Assembly (NCBI GenBank): GCA_965223775.1
Contig: OZ245021.1
Coordinates: 4,650,001 to 4,714,000, forward strand
Origin: JAJDXW01 sp965223775
GTDB taxonomy: Bacteria; Pseudomonadota; Gammaproteobacteria; HK1
Direction: 5' to 3'
Length of the DNA: 64,000 nucleotides
In this document: piece by piece, positions 1 to 8,761 of the stretch
Layout of the letters: every line of letters begins with the position of its first letter
Position numbering within the stretch: position 1 is the first letter of the stretch
Program-made: the position numbers and the translations under genes
The notes under the pieces: generated by a model
The model's database searches: none
Told to the model about the DNA's origin: nothing
Seen by the model: the letters and a program-made list of their open reading frames with translations, nothing else

Positions 1-2
1 TC

Positions 3-1154
3 GCGCGCGCGCAATCGGTTGCGGGCGAGCTGAGGCCGCGGGCGGCGGCGGCGGAGGCAAACCGCCGCGTGCCCGAGGAGAACTTCGAGCGCATATGCGA
101 GGAGGGACTCCTCACCGTCATCCAGTCGCGCCGGTGCGGCGGCCATGAACTCTCCATGCGTGCGCACCTCGACATCGTCGCCGCCATCGCCGACGGCTGC
201 GGGTCCACGTCGTGGGTGCTCGGGGTCATGCATGCCCATAGCTGGCTGATAGCGCATTTCCCGCACCGGGCCCAGGACGAGGTCTACGGGAGCGACCCGA
301 ACACCATGATCTCCGCCGTGCTCGCGCCGCGCGGCAAGGCGGTGCGGCGGGCGGACGGCACCTATCTCCTGAACGGTTTCTGGCCGTTCGGCTCCGGCTG
401 CGAGCTCTCCAAGTGGCTGCTGCTCGGCGCGGAGGTGTTCGACGACAACGGCGAGTTCCTCGATCTCGCCGATTTTCTGATTCCGACGAGCGACGTGGAG
501 ATCAAGGACGACTGGTACGTGGCGGGGCTGCAGGGGACCGGGAGCTGTTCGCTCGTCGTCGAGGATCTGCCGATCCCGGAGCACCGCTACCTGTCCCTGC
601 TCGGGCTCATCGCCCGCGACACGCCCGGAATGAACGAAGGCTATGACGGCTGGCTCCACCGGGGGGAGGCGGTGCCGATCCTCGCCCTGGCCCTGTGCGG
701 CGGCTCCATCGGGCTCGCGCGCATGGCCGTCAGGGAGTTCCGGAAGGCGATTTCCGGAAAGACCGTCGCCTACACCGGGCACGTCCAGACCGAGTGGAGC
801 TCGACCCATATCACTCTTGCCAACGCGGCGGCGCTCGCAGACGCGGGCGAACTCCTCCTCTACCGGGCGGCGGACGATATCGACCGCCTGGCCAGAGCGG
901 GGGAGGCGATGTCGATGGAGATGCGCGGCCGCATGCGGATGGACTGTTCCCAGGGCGTGAGGTTCGCCCTCGAAGCCGCGGACAAGCTGTACATATCAAG
1001 CGGCGGCTCGGGTCTGTCCCTGAGGAACGCCCTGCAGCAGATTTCGCGCGACCTGCATGCGATCAACATGCACGGGCTGCTCCTCCTCGAGGCGAGCGCG
1101 GAGGTCTATGGCCGCGTGCTCCTCGGTCTCGAGCCGAACACGATCATCATCTGA
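3..1154 (+). CDS. Flavin-dependent monooxygenase, acyl-CoA dehydrogenase fold (5' partial)
   Basis: The frame is open to the window edge. The residues before the first GTG (position 69) already read like the family's N-terminus (an AEANRRVPEENFERI segment), so the true start lies upstream and the gene is 5'-truncated. The protein resembles HsaA/HpaH/DszC-type two-component flavin monooxygenases, which share the acyl-CoA dehydrogenase fold and use reduced flavin from a partner reductase. Visible family features are CGSTSWVLGVMHAH in the N-terminal helical domain, the GFWPFGSGC segment of the beta domain, and a C-terminal helical domain ending in RDLHAINMH. It lies 70 bp upstream of an ABC importer in the same direction, so a link to the imported, probably aromatic, substrate is inferred. 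The substrate cannot be read from sequence. Confidence 0.8.
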   Translation, partial: ARAQSVAGELRPRAAAAEANRRVPEENFERICEEGLLTVIQSRRCGGHELSMRAHLDIVAAIADGCGSTSWVLGVMHAHSWLIAHFPHRAQDEVYGSDPNTMISAVLAPRGKAVRRADGTYLLNGFWPFGSGCELSKWLLLGAEVFDDNGEFLDLADFLIPTSDVEIKDDWYVAGLQGTGSCSLVVEDLPIPEHRYLSLLGLIARDTPGMNEGYDGWLHRGEAVPILALALCGGSIGLARMAVREFRKAISGKTVAYTGHVQTEWSSTHITLANAAALADAGELLLYRAADDIDRLARAGEAMSMEMRGRMRMDCSQGVRFALEAADKLYISSGGSGLSLRNALQQISRDLHAINMHGLLLLEASAEVYGRVLLGLEPNTIII

Positions 1155-1224
1155 CCGGAGCCTCGCATTTCCACGGATTGGTGCGCACGAACCAACAGAC
1201 GAACCAGTGCAGGAAGAGACGCCG

Positions 1225-2538
1225 ATGAAAGACAAGCCGAAACGCAACAACCTGAACCGCAGAAAATTCATCCGATACGGCGGCGGCGCGCTGGCGGCAG
1301 CCGTCTCGGGCTTTTCCGCGCCCGCGGTGCACGCCCAGCGCAAGCCAGTGAAAATCGGCTTCGTCAGCCCGCAGACCGGACCCCTGGCACCGTTCGGCGA
1401 GGCCGACCGGTTTGTCCTCGCCGACGTGAACCAGGTTCTCGCGAACGGGATCAAGATCGGCAAGCACACCTATCCGGTCGAGATCATCTCGCGCGACTCC
1501 CAGTCCAGCCCCAACCGGGCGGCCGAGGTGACGGCCGAGCTGATCCTCCGGGACGAGGTCAACATGATGATCGGATCGTCCTCGGGCGACACGGTGAACC
1601 CGGTGTCCGACCAGTGCGAAGCCAACGAAGTGCCGTGCGTGACGGCCGACACCCCCTGGCAGATCGTCTATTTCGGACGGGGCGGCACACCCGAGAAGGG
1701 GTTCAAGTGGACCTACCATTTCTTCTGGGGCATCGACGACATGATCGGCGTCTTCATGAGCATGTGGAAGCTTCTCGACTCGAACGGCCGGATCGGCTCC
1801 CTCATCGCCAACGATTCCGACGGCGTCGTAGCCGGGGACCCCGAGCGCGGCTTCCGGCCGCCCATGGAAGGAGGAGGTTTCGAGTATTTCCAGCCCCCGA
1901 TATTCCAGCCCGGCACGGCCGACTTCACAGCGCAGATCAACCGGTTCAAGAAAGAGGGGATCGAGCTTCTGACCGGCCTTGCGACACCGCCCGACTTCTC
2001 GACGTTCTGGACGCAGGCGGCGCAGCAGGGACTGACCCGGCAGCTCAAGGCGGGAACCATAGCGAAGGCCCTGCTGTTTCCGCCGGCGATCGAGGCGCTG
2101 GGCGACCGCGGTGACGGGCTGACGACGGAAGTCTGGTGGTCCCCCACACATCCCTTCAGGTCGGGACTCACCGGCCGCACATCGGCACAGTTCGCCGCCG
2201 ACTATACGGCGGCGACCACGCGCCAGTGGACCCAGCCCCTCGGTTTCAAGCACGCGAACATCGAGGTCGCGATCGACGTGCTCAAGCGCTGCGGCGACCC
2301 CGGCGACCCGGAGGCCATCCTCGACGCGATCCGGAACACCGCCTACGAATCGATCGTGGGCCCGGTGTCGTGGCAGTTCGGAGACCACCGCAACCCGGTC
2401 AAGAACGCCTGCCGCACGCCGCTAGTAGGGGGACAGTGGAGGGCCCAGAGCGGGCCGTTCAAGTATGATCTGGTGATCGTCGAGAACGAGCTGGCAAAGG
2501 AGATTCCGGTCGGCGGCGACATCACGCCCCTGAGCTGA
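1225..2538 (+). CDS. ABC transporter periplasmic substrate-binding protein (Liv type, Tat signal)
   Basis: This is a 437-residue periplasmic binding protein of the branched-chain amino acid/amide type (Peripla_BP_6). The ATG at 1225 follows AGGAAGAG; upstream in-frame codons do not look like protein. The N-terminus has a twin-arginine-like motif (NRRKFIR, residues 11-17), a hydrophobic stretch and an AVHA cleavage site near residue 37, so Tat export is likely. The mature start KPVKIGFVSPQTGPLAPFGEAD is typical of the family. It is followed by the two ATPases and two permeases of the same importer. Binding proteins of this class next to aromatic catabolism genes often bind aromatic acids, but the ligand here is unknown. 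Confidence 0.9.
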   Translation: MKDKPKRNNLNRRKFIRYGGGALAAAVSGFSAPAVHAQRKPVKIGFVSPQTGPLAPFGEADRFVLADVNQVLANGIKIGKHTYPVEIISRDSQSSPNRAAEVTAELILRDEVNMMIGSSSGDTVNPVSDQCEANEVPCVTADTPWQIVYFGRGGTPEKGFKWTYHFFWGIDDMIGVFMSMWKLLDSNGRIGSLIANDSDGVVAGDPERGFRPPMEGGGFEYFQPPIFQPGTADFTAQINRFKKEGIELLTGLATPPDFSTFWTQAAQQGLTRQLKAGTIAKALLFPPAIEALGDRGDGLTTEVWWSPTHPFRSGLTGRTSAQFAADYTAATTRQWTQPLGFKHANIEVAIDVLKRCGDPGDPEAILDAIRNTAYESIVGPVSWQFGDHRNPVKNACRTPLVGGQWRAQSGPFKYDLVIVENELAKEIPVGGDITPLS

Positions 2539-2604
2539 CCGCAGGCGGACCGGCCGGTCCGCGAGGCGGCGGGCCCTGCCCGGGCCGGGCTCACCGCTCC
2601 GGCT

Positions 2605-2627
2605 GGCCGGCCGGCCGGCCGGCCGGC
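2605..2627. repeat. GGCC tetranucleotide tandem repeat
   Basis: Almost six copies of GGCC lie between the binding-protein gene and livG, 34 bp before the livG ATG. The tract can fold on itself and could act as a weak attenuator, or it may be neutral. Confidence 0.8.
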
Positions 2628-2660
2628 AATCCAGCGTTTCCGGCGCCACGAGAACCGCCG

Positions 2661-3386
2661 ATGACGGTCATTCTCTCGATCCGGGGACTTTCGAGAACCT
2701 TCGGCTCGCTGAAGGTCATCGACGATTTCGCGCTGGAAGTGGCTGCCGGCGAGGCGCTGGGAATCATCGGCCCCAACGGCGCCGGCAAGAGCACGCTCTT
2801 CAACCTCGTCACCGGGAACCTCGCACCGGATGCGGGCGCGATCGTGTTCAACGGCGCGGACGTGACCCGGCGCCCCGTACACGACCGCTGCCGGCTCGGC
2901 ATTGGCCGGTCCTACCAGATCCCCCACCCGTTCGGCGGCATGACCGTGTTCGAGAACCTCCTGGTCGGCGCCACGTTCGGACGCAGCCGGAGCGAATCGG
3001 AAAGCTATGAATTCTGTGCCCGCATCCTCCGGCTGACCGGCCTTGCCGGTCATGCGAACCGGCTTGCCGGCTCGCTCACCCTGCTCGAGAGAAAGCGGCT
3101 GGAGCTGGCGCGGGCGCTCTCCACGGAGCCCCGGCTTCTCCTGATGGACGAGATCGCGGGTGGCCTGACCGAGCACGAGATCCTGGATCTCGTCGAAACC
3201 ATCCGCACCATCCGATCCGGGGGGATTTCGATCATCTGGATCGAGCATATCGTGCATGCCCTGATGTCGGTGGTCGAACGCCTGGTCGTGATCCATGCCG
3301 GCCGGAAGCTCGACGACGGCACGCCGGAACGCGTGATTGCAAATCCCGAGGTCAGGGAGGTGTATATGGGGATCGTCGTCGAGTGA
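2661..3386 (+). CDS. livG: Liv-type ABC transporter ATP-binding protein LivG
   Basis: This 241-residue ATPase is the first nucleotide-binding subunit of the importer. Walker A is GPNGAGKST near residues 37-45 and Walker B is RLLLMDE followed by IAGGLTEHE. The helical signature reads SLTLLERKRLELARAL instead of canonical LSGGQ, a variant seen in one LivG subgroup. A switch histidine follows in IWIEHIVHAL. Its stop overlaps the livF GTG by 4 bp (GTGA), so the two are translationally coupled. It energises uptake at the inner membrane. Confidence 0.92.
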   Translation: MTVILSIRGLSRTFGSLKVIDDFALEVAAGEALGIIGPNGAGKSTLFNLVTGNLAPDAGAIVFNGADVTRRPVHDRCRLGIGRSYQIPHPFGGMTVFENLLVGATFGRSRSESESYEFCARILRLTGLAGHANRLAGSLTLLERKRLELARALSTEPRLLLMDEIAGGLTEHEILDLVETIRTIRSGGISIIWIEHIVHALMSVVERLVVIHAGRKLDDGTPERVIANPEVREVYMGIVVE

Positions 3387-4087
3387 GACTGCTGGAAGTC
3401 CGCAATCTCGACGCCTTCTACGGCGATTTTCAAGCCCTCTTCGGGGTGGATTTCGAGATCGACGAAGGCGAGTGCATAGCCATCATCGGCGCAAACGGGG
3501 CCGGAAAATCGACCTTTCTCCGCTCGGTCACCGGGCTGGTGTCCGCCGATGCCGACCGGCTTGCCTACCGGGGGGTGGCGATCGGGAACCGGGCGGCAGC
3601 CGACATCGTCGGCTTCGGAATCGCCATGGTGCCCGAGGGGCGCCGCCTGTTTCCGAGTCTCAGCGTCGAGGAGAACCTGCTGGTCGGCGCTCACGGAAAC
3701 CGGACCGGCATCTGGGACCTTTCGAGGGTGTACGGCCTCTTTCCCAGGCTCAGGGAGCGGAGGAGCGTGCCCGCCACTTCACTGAGCGGCGGAGAGCAGC
3801 AGATGGCGGCAATCGCCAGGGCGTTGATGGCGAATCCCGAACTCCTGCTGTTCGACGAGCTGTCGCTCGGCCTCGCACCGATCGTGATCAGGGATCTCTA
3901 CGAATCGCTCCCGATGATCCGGTCGGAAGGGGTTTCGCTGGTGGTCGTCGAACAGGACATCAGCCAGGCACTCGCGATCGCGAGCCGCGTATATTGCTTC
4001 CAGGAAGGGCGCGTGTCGCTGACGGGCCGGCCTTCCGATCTCGGACGCGAGCAGATCGTGGAGGCGTATTTCGGGCCCGGATCATGA
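3383..4087 (+). CDS. livF: Liv-type ABC transporter ATP-binding protein LivF
   Basis: This 234-residue ATPase starts at a GTG inside the livG stop. Walker A is GANGAGKST, the signature is canonical LSGGEQQM, Walker B is ELLLFDELSLGLAP, and the switch histidine is replaced by Q in VVVEQDISQAL as is usual for LivF. The gene ends in an ATGA overlap with livH. It pairs with LivG as the second ATPase. Confidence 0.92.
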   Translation: MRLLEVRNLDAFYGDFQALFGVDFEIDEGECIAIIGANGAGKSTFLRSVTGLVSADADRLAYRGVAIGNRAAADIVGFGIAMVPEGRRLFPSLSVEENLLVGAHGNRTGIWDLSRVYGLFPRLRERRSVPATSLSGGEQQMAAIARALMANPELLLFDELSLGLAPIVIRDLYESLPMIRSEGVSLVVVEQDISQALAIASRVYCFQEGRVSLTGRPSDLGREQIVEAYFGPGS

Positions 4088-4956
4088 TGGAGTGGGCCAG
4101 CACCGTCATCAACGGGATCCTGACCGGCGGCCTCTACGCCATGCTGGCCGCAGGCCTCGCCATCATCTTCGGGGTGATGCGGCTGGTGAATATCACCCAT
4201 GGCGACCTGATCGTTCTTGCCGCCTTCATCGCCATGGTGGTCATCGAGACCACCGGGGTGAACCCGTTTCTGAGCCTGCTTGTCGTCCTCCCCGTCATGG
4301 TTCCGGTCGGCTACCTGCTCCAGCGCGGCATCCTCAACTACACGCTCGGCGACGACCTGCTTCCCCCGCTGCTGGTGACGTTCGGCCTGTCGATCATTCT
4401 CCAGAACCTCCTGCTGGAGATCTTTTCGGCGGACTCGCAGCGGCTGGACGCCGGCCGGATCGAGACCGCAAGCATCGGCGTCGTCGAAGGCCTCGAGATC
4501 GGGGTCTTTCCCCTGGTCATCTTCGTCGTCGCGATCGCGATGATCGGGGGCGTGCAGGTGATTTTCAGCCGCACGAAGCTCGGGCGCGCGTTCCGGGCCA
4601 CCTCCGACGATGCCGAAACTGCCCAGCTCATGGGGATCAATCACCGGCACATCTTCGCGCTGGCCATGGCGATCTCGCTGTTCCTGGTCGGCATCGCCGG
4701 GATCTTTCTCGGCATACGCACGAGCTTCGATCCGTCAATCGGCCCCTCGCGGCTGCTGTTCGCATTCGAGGCGGTCATCATCGGCGGGCTCGGTTCGATC
4801 TGGGGGACGCTGGCCGGGGGAATCATTCTCGGGCTTGCCCAGAACATCGGCGCCAAGATCAATCCCGGCTGGCAGATCCTTGCCGGCCATGTCGCCTTCC
4901 TGCTCATCCTGCTCGTCCGGCCGAACGGCCTGTTTCCGCGGACCCGCGATGAGTAG
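4084..4956 (+). CDS. livH: Liv-type ABC transporter permease LivH
   Basis: This is a 290-residue inner-membrane permease with several hydrophobic helices. The N-terminal motif NGILTGGLYAMLAAGLAIIFG and the segment RLVNITHGDLIVLAAF are diagnostic of LivH. A GLGSIWGTLAGGI segment near the C-terminus is the permease coupling region. The start is an ATG overlapping the livF stop, and the 3' end overlaps livM by 8 bp. Confidence 0.93.
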   Translation: MMEWASTVINGILTGGLYAMLAAGLAIIFGVMRLVNITHGDLIVLAAFIAMVVIETTGVNPFLSLLVVLPVMVPVGYLLQRGILNYTLGDDLLPPLLVTFGLSIILQNLLLEIFSADSQRLDAGRIETASIGVVEGLEIGVFPLVIFVVAIAMIGGVQVIFSRTKLGRAFRATSDDAETAQLMGINHRHIFALAMAISLFLVGIAGIFLGIRTSFDPSIGPSRLLFAFEAVIIGGLGSIWGTLAGGIILGLAQNIGAKINPGWQILAGHVAFLLILLVRPNGLFPRTRDE

Positions 4957-6004
4957 CCAATTTCCGGACCGCGCGGAGACGGTCGCCCTTTCCGTCACGC
5001 GCGCCACCCGAGCCAGCCGAGCCGGTGCGGTGTTCGCCATGGTCCTGATCGTCGTCCTGATCACCGGGCCCTGGTGGCTCGGCAGGGCGGACATGCGCCT
5101 CCTGGTCGAGATCTTCTATTTTCTCGCGCTTGCGCAGATGTGGAACCTGTTGGCCGGATATGGCGGCCTGGTCTCGGTGGGGCAGCAGGCATTTATCGGT
5201 CTCGGCGGCTATCTCCTGTTCATACTCGCAATCCATTTCGGCATCGGTGCGCTGTGGACGGTTCCACTGGCCGGCCTGATCGGCGCCGTTATCTCGCTTC
5301 CCATTGCGTTCCTGGTCTTCCGCCTCCGTGGCCATTACTTCGCGATCGGAACCTGGGTGGTGGCGGAGGTGTTCTCGCTGGGCTTCGCCCAGGTCACCTC
5401 CCTCGGAGGCGGGTCCGGCATGAGCCTGCCAATCGCCACGCTCCAGACCGTCGCGTCCACTCGCGCCGGCCGGGAGTCCGCCATCTACTGGCTGGCGCTT
5501 GCCGTCGCGGTCGCGGTCACGGCCGGAATCTACCTGCTCCTCCATTCACGCCACGGCCTCGCCCTGACCGCGATCAGGGACTCCGAGGAGGCGTCGCACA
5601 GCCTCGGCGTAGACAACTTCCGGACGAAACTCATGGTCTACGTCATCGCGGCGTTCGGGACTTCCGCGATTGGAGCCCTCATCTACCTCACCAAGCTCCG
5701 GATCACGCCGAGCGCCGCTTTCGACATCAACTGGACCACAACCGTGATCTTCATCGTGGTGATCGGCGGCATCGGAAGCATCGAGGGGCCAATCATCGGC
5801 ACCATCATCTTCTTCCTGCTGCGCGAGCCGCTTGCGCATCTCGGAAGCTGGTACCTCATCCTGCTCGGCATCACCGCGGTGGTCATCATGCTGAAATCAC
5901 CGCAGGGAGTCTGGGGCTTCGTCGCGAATCGCTACGGCCTGCGTTTCTTCCCCGTGCAGCGCCGCGTGGATTTCGACGATGCTCCGAAGAACGATTCCGC
6001 CTGA
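4949..6004 (+). CDS. livM: Liv-type ABC transporter permease LivM
   Basis: This is the second permease, 351 residues from the ATG at 4949, which overlaps livH. The open frame extends upstream to 4610, but that part is a shadow of livH. After an approximately 25-residue cytoplasmic leader come hydrophobic helices with LivM hallmarks: NLLAGYGGLVSVGQQAFIG, RGHYFAIGTWVVAE, and GGIGSIEGPIIGTIIFF at the coupling region. It closes the five-gene importer operon. Confidence 0.93.
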   Translation: MSSQFPDRAETVALSVTRATRASRAGAVFAMVLIVVLITGPWWLGRADMRLLVEIFYFLALAQMWNLLAGYGGLVSVGQQAFIGLGGYLLFILAIHFGIGALWTVPLAGLIGAVISLPIAFLVFRLRGHYFAIGTWVVAEVFSLGFAQVTSLGGGSGMSLPIATLQTVASTRAGRESAIYWLALAVAVAVTAGIYLLLHSRHGLALTAIRDSEEASHSLGVDNFRTKLMVYVIAAFGTSAIGALIYLTKLRITPSAAFDINWTTTVIFIVVIGGIGSIEGPIIGTIIFFLLREPLAHLGSWYLILLGITAVVIMLKSPQGVWGFVANRYGLRFFPVQRRVDFDDAPKNDSA

Positions 6005-6137
6005 CGGGCCGGCGCGGGCGGTGCGAAGGCAGGAATTCGTCCCGCTCGACCCGGTCGAAATTGCGGGGTGCAGTCACGGCTCCGGACTCCGCGCAGTCTC
6101 GTGAGCCTGGACTCCTTGAGGCACCGTAGCCTGACGT

Positions 6138-8162
6138 TCACCAGCGGATCGTGCCGCGCAGCATGACGCCGTGCTCGGCGTCGGCGCTCGCGGCCTCGCG
6201 CCTGGTGGCGTCGAGGCCGATCTCGAAGCCGGGGTCGCCCGGCCGCGCCGAGGTCAGGCGCCAGCCGAGGCGGTAGTCCCGCCCAGCGTCCGAGAGCCCG
6301 ACGCCGAGGTTCGGCGTGCCGGTGAAGCCGCCGCCGAACAGGGCGATGCCGTAGCCAAGCTCGGCCTCCAGACGGCCCGCGCTCGCGGCGCCGCCGTTGT
6401 CGCCTGCCCCGGCCCCCGAGCCGGGGTCCGCGGCGAGGCCGGCGAGCGTCTCGCGGGCGAGGAGCGCGTCCATGCCGCCCGTCGGCGAGCCGCCCCAGCC
6501 CTGGCGCAGCCTCAGCGCGAACCCCCGGTCCGTCGTCGGCCGCGGGTCCCAGGTGAGCGAGGCGCTCGCGCCCCATTCGCGGAAGCCCCGCGCCTCGTGG
6601 GCGACGAGCCCCCGCGCCTTCAGATCGAGCGCCACGCCCTGCTTCGGGGCCGCGAAGGCGAGACCGCCGCCGAGGTCGACGCCGAGCCCGGTCTCGGCGT
6701 CGCCGCCGTCGAGCCGCGCGCCGAGCTCGAACGACGGCGTCAGCACCATGCCCGCAGCATCGCCGCCGAGCGCGAAGCGCCGCGAGCCCTCGATGCCCGT
6801 GCGCAGCAGCCACACGTCGGCGGTCGCCGCCGCGAGCCTGCCGTCATTGGAGTCCTTCGCGGCCTCCGACTCCGTGCGGGTGAAGCGCGCATCCCCCTTG
6901 ACCGCGAGCGCGAGACCGCCGTCGGCCGGCGGCGCCAGCACCTCGCCCCGCAGCCCGGCCGCGCCCATGCTCATCGTCAGGTCGGCCGCGAAGGGACCGT
7001 CCCCCTTGCCCCCGGGCATCAGCCTCAGCTCGCCCGCGCCGTAGCCGAGCGTCGCCCAGGCCGAGAGCCGGTCGGTCAGTTGCAGCCCGCCATAGGGCCA
7101 CAGACCGGTCAGCGATGCCTCGACCTCGCCCGCGCAGCCGCCGGCCCCGGGGTCGTTGCCATCGCCGCCGTCGTCATCGCTGCCGTCGTCATCGCCGGCC
7201 CCGCCGTCACTGCCATCGCCGTCGCCGCTATCCCCGTCGCCGCCCGTGCAGCCGCCGCCCTCGGTGTAGCTGCCCGTGCCGCGGGCATGGCCCACCGCGA
7301 GTCCTGCCGTCCAGCGTCCTGCCCCGGACCCCGAGTCGGGGGCCGCCGCCCAGTCCGCGCCCATCAGCCCGGTGGTGACCTCGCCGTCGAGCGTGAGGTC
7401 GCCCTCGCGCCCGTCGAAGCGCGAGATCGCGCCCCGGCCCCAGAGCGCCGCGTAGCCGCCAACCTCGGCCGAGCCGCCGGTCAGCGCGAAGGACGTCCCG
7501 GTCACAAAGTCGCGCCCGGTCGGCGCCCGCGACCGCACGCGGCCGTCGGGGCCGTCACCGTCGCCGCGCCAAGCGTCGTCCGTCCCGGCATGTGCCACCC
7601 AGTCGCGGATCGCCGCCATCGCCTCCCGGTCCCGCGCGGCGAGCGCGCGCTCCGCGGTGGCGCCGGCGTTGTCGTTGGCAGCCGTCTTGCCGCTGCCGTC
7701 CCACGACGGCAGGGCCTGGCCCGCAAGCGTTGTGGTATCCGACGCGAAGGGTGGCGTCAGTGCTAGGTCCTTATAATTGGCTAAAGGACCATCGTATGTG
7801 GCTTCCAGACGGGAAACCGCCGCCGAACTCTCAAGCTGAGCCACCGTGGATCGGTTCTCGAACGCAGGCACTCCATCGGAACCGGTCGTGAAGGCCGCGA
7901 GTTGGTTGCCGGCAAGGTCGGTGAGGACAGGGGTTTCGACCACGGACGGGTCGTAGCTGAGCCCTACGATCTGTCCCTGGGAGCACCTGCGTGGTAGGTC
8001 CCCACCCGCAAAACCTGTCTCTATGTATGAAGTTCCATCTTCAGAAAATAAAAAATCCGTCCAGCCCTTAGCAAACTTGGCCTTCATCGTGACGTCGTTA
8101 CACGTGACCGAAAAGGCGCTTCCGAGCATTTCCGAGTCGGAAGTGTCGTTCAGAACGGCCAT
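6138..8162 (-). CDS. Autotransporter-type surface protein: SwmB-like domain plus outer-membrane beta-barrel (5' end in another frame)
   Basis: This frame encodes 674 residues. Residues 1-105 complete a SwmB-like adhesin domain (GQIVGLSYDPSVVETPVLTDLAGN). The remainder is an autotransporter beta-barrel with alternating hydrophobic strands (TSFALTGGSAEVGGYAALWGRG onward) and the terminal strand MLRGTIRW, ending in W as barrel proteins usually do. An extracellular loop is almost all Asp/Gly/Ser. The in-frame codons before position 8162 read KSSSFTLVLDEPM, the expected start of the SwmB strand, while the signal peptide and the preceding DTTAPSV segment are in another frame (8150-8761). One indel near 8165-8200 therefore separates signal and passenger. 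It is either a pseudogene, a sequencing indel, or two parts joined in another phase state. Confidence 0.75.
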   Translation of the reverse strand: MAVLNDTSDSEMLGSAFSVTCNDVTMKAKFAKGWTDFLFSEDGTSYIETGFAGGDLPRRCSQGQIVGLSYDPSVVETPVLTDLAGNQLAAFTTGSDGVPAFENRSTVAQLESSAAVSRLEATYDGPLANYKDLALTPPFASDTTTLAGQALPSWDGSGKTAANDNAGATAERALAARDREAMAAIRDWVAHAGTDDAWRGDGDGPDGRVRSRAPTGRDFVTGTSFALTGGSAEVGGYAALWGRGAISRFDGREGDLTLDGEVTTGLMGADWAAAPDSGSGAGRWTAGLAVGHARGTGSYTEGGGCTGGDGDSGDGDGSDGGAGDDDGSDDDGGDGNDPGAGGCAGEVEASLTGLWPYGGLQLTDRLSAWATLGYGAGELRLMPGGKGDGPFAADLTMSMGAAGLRGEVLAPPADGGLALAVKGDARFTRTESEAAKDSNDGRLAAATADVWLLRTGIEGSRRFALGGDAAGMVLTPSFELGARLDGGDAETGLGVDLGGGLAFAAPKQGVALDLKARGLVAHEARGFREWGASASLTWDPRPTTDRGFALRLRQGWGGSPTGGMDALLARETLAGLAADPGSGAGAGDNGGAASAGRLEAELGYGIALFGGGFTGTPNLGVGLSDAGRDYRLGWRLTSARPGDPGFEIGLDATRREAASADAEHGVMLRGTIRW

Positions 8163-8761
8163 AGGCTCGTCGAGAACAAGTGTGAAACTTGAGCTCTTAC
8201 GGAAGAATACAGAAACGCTGTTGTGACCGATGGCGCGGTAGTGTCCTCATTGACGGGCGGATCCACCTGCGCCTGCGCCGGAACAGCGAGCACCAGGGCG
8301 GCCAAACCGAACGCGAGCCAGGCTGCGGCGGCCAGACAGGGAAGGGAACATATTGCGGCCCGGAGGCCATGCAGTTGGCCGGCAGCGGATACGTTCTCAG
8401 AGGAGGAACGAACGCCCCGGCGGGGCGGCCGGTTCTCAGGCGGCATTGGCGGGTCGGCCTGCTCCCGGGACCGGGGCGCAGTCATGGCCTCGGCGCTCGG
8501 CGCTCGGCGCTCGGCGCTCGGCGCTCGGCGCTCGGCGCTCGGCGCTCGGCGCTCGGCGCTCGGCGCTCGGCGCTCGGCGCTCGGCGCTCGGCGCTCGGCG
8601 CTCGGCGCTCGGCGCTCGGCGCTCGGCGCTCGGCGCTCGGCGCTCGGCGCTCGGCGCTCGGCGCTCGGCGCTCGGCGCTCGGCGCTCGGCGCTCGGCGCT
8701 CGGCGCTCTTAGTTAAGGTTGAACAGACAGCCTCCAACCACTTCGCACAAATCAACCCCAT
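8150..8761 (-). CDS. Leader, heptamer-repeat region and signal peptide of the autotransporter (N-terminal part, frameshifted from the barrel)
   Basis: Reading from ATG 8761 gives MGLICAKWLEAV, then the 7-residue unit SAERRAP repeated through the 31-copy heptamer array, then a real signal peptide (AAICSLPCLAAAAWLAFGLAALVLAVPAQAQ), then VDPPVNEDTTAPSVTTAF, the start of a SwmB domain. The frame then stops at SLWPF while the other frame continues the domain. Alternative starts after the array are ATG in MTAPRSRE, preceded by GAGG, or MPPENRPP. These would give a signal peptide nearer the N-terminus. An almost identical leader (MDLICAKWLEAV) precedes the second array at 62738, so the leader is shared and probably meaningful. 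Confidence 0.5.
   Translation of the reverse strand: MGLICAKWLEAVCSTLTKSAERRAPSAERRAPSAERRAPSAERRAPSAERRAPSAERRAPSAERRAPSAERRAPSAERRAPSAERRAPSAEAMTAPRSREQADPPMPPENRPPRRGVRSSSENVSAAGQLHGLRAAICSLPCLAAAAWLAFGLAALVLAVPAQAQVDPPVNEDTTAPSVTTAFLYSSVRAQVSHLFSTSLWPF
8491..8707 (-). repeat. Heptanucleotide tandem array, 31 copies of CGGCGCT
   Basis: Thirty-one perfect 7-bp units (AGCGCCG on the coding strand). No frame on either strand has a stop. Seven is not a multiple of three, so gain or loss of one unit by slipped-strand mispairing changes the reading frame behind it. With 31 copies the upstream ATG (8761) is in frame with the signal peptide. Confidence 0.97.

Noticed and set aside
2343..3296. Long minus-strand frames opposite the liv genes and many others of 200-1000 codons in GC-rich genes
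   Set aside because: They lie fully opposite well-supported genes and have the Arg/Gly/Ala-rich composition typical of antisense shadows in high-GC DNA.
8491..8707. Heptamer array as a CRISPR array
   Set aside because: There are no spacers; the 7-bp unit is perfectly continuous.
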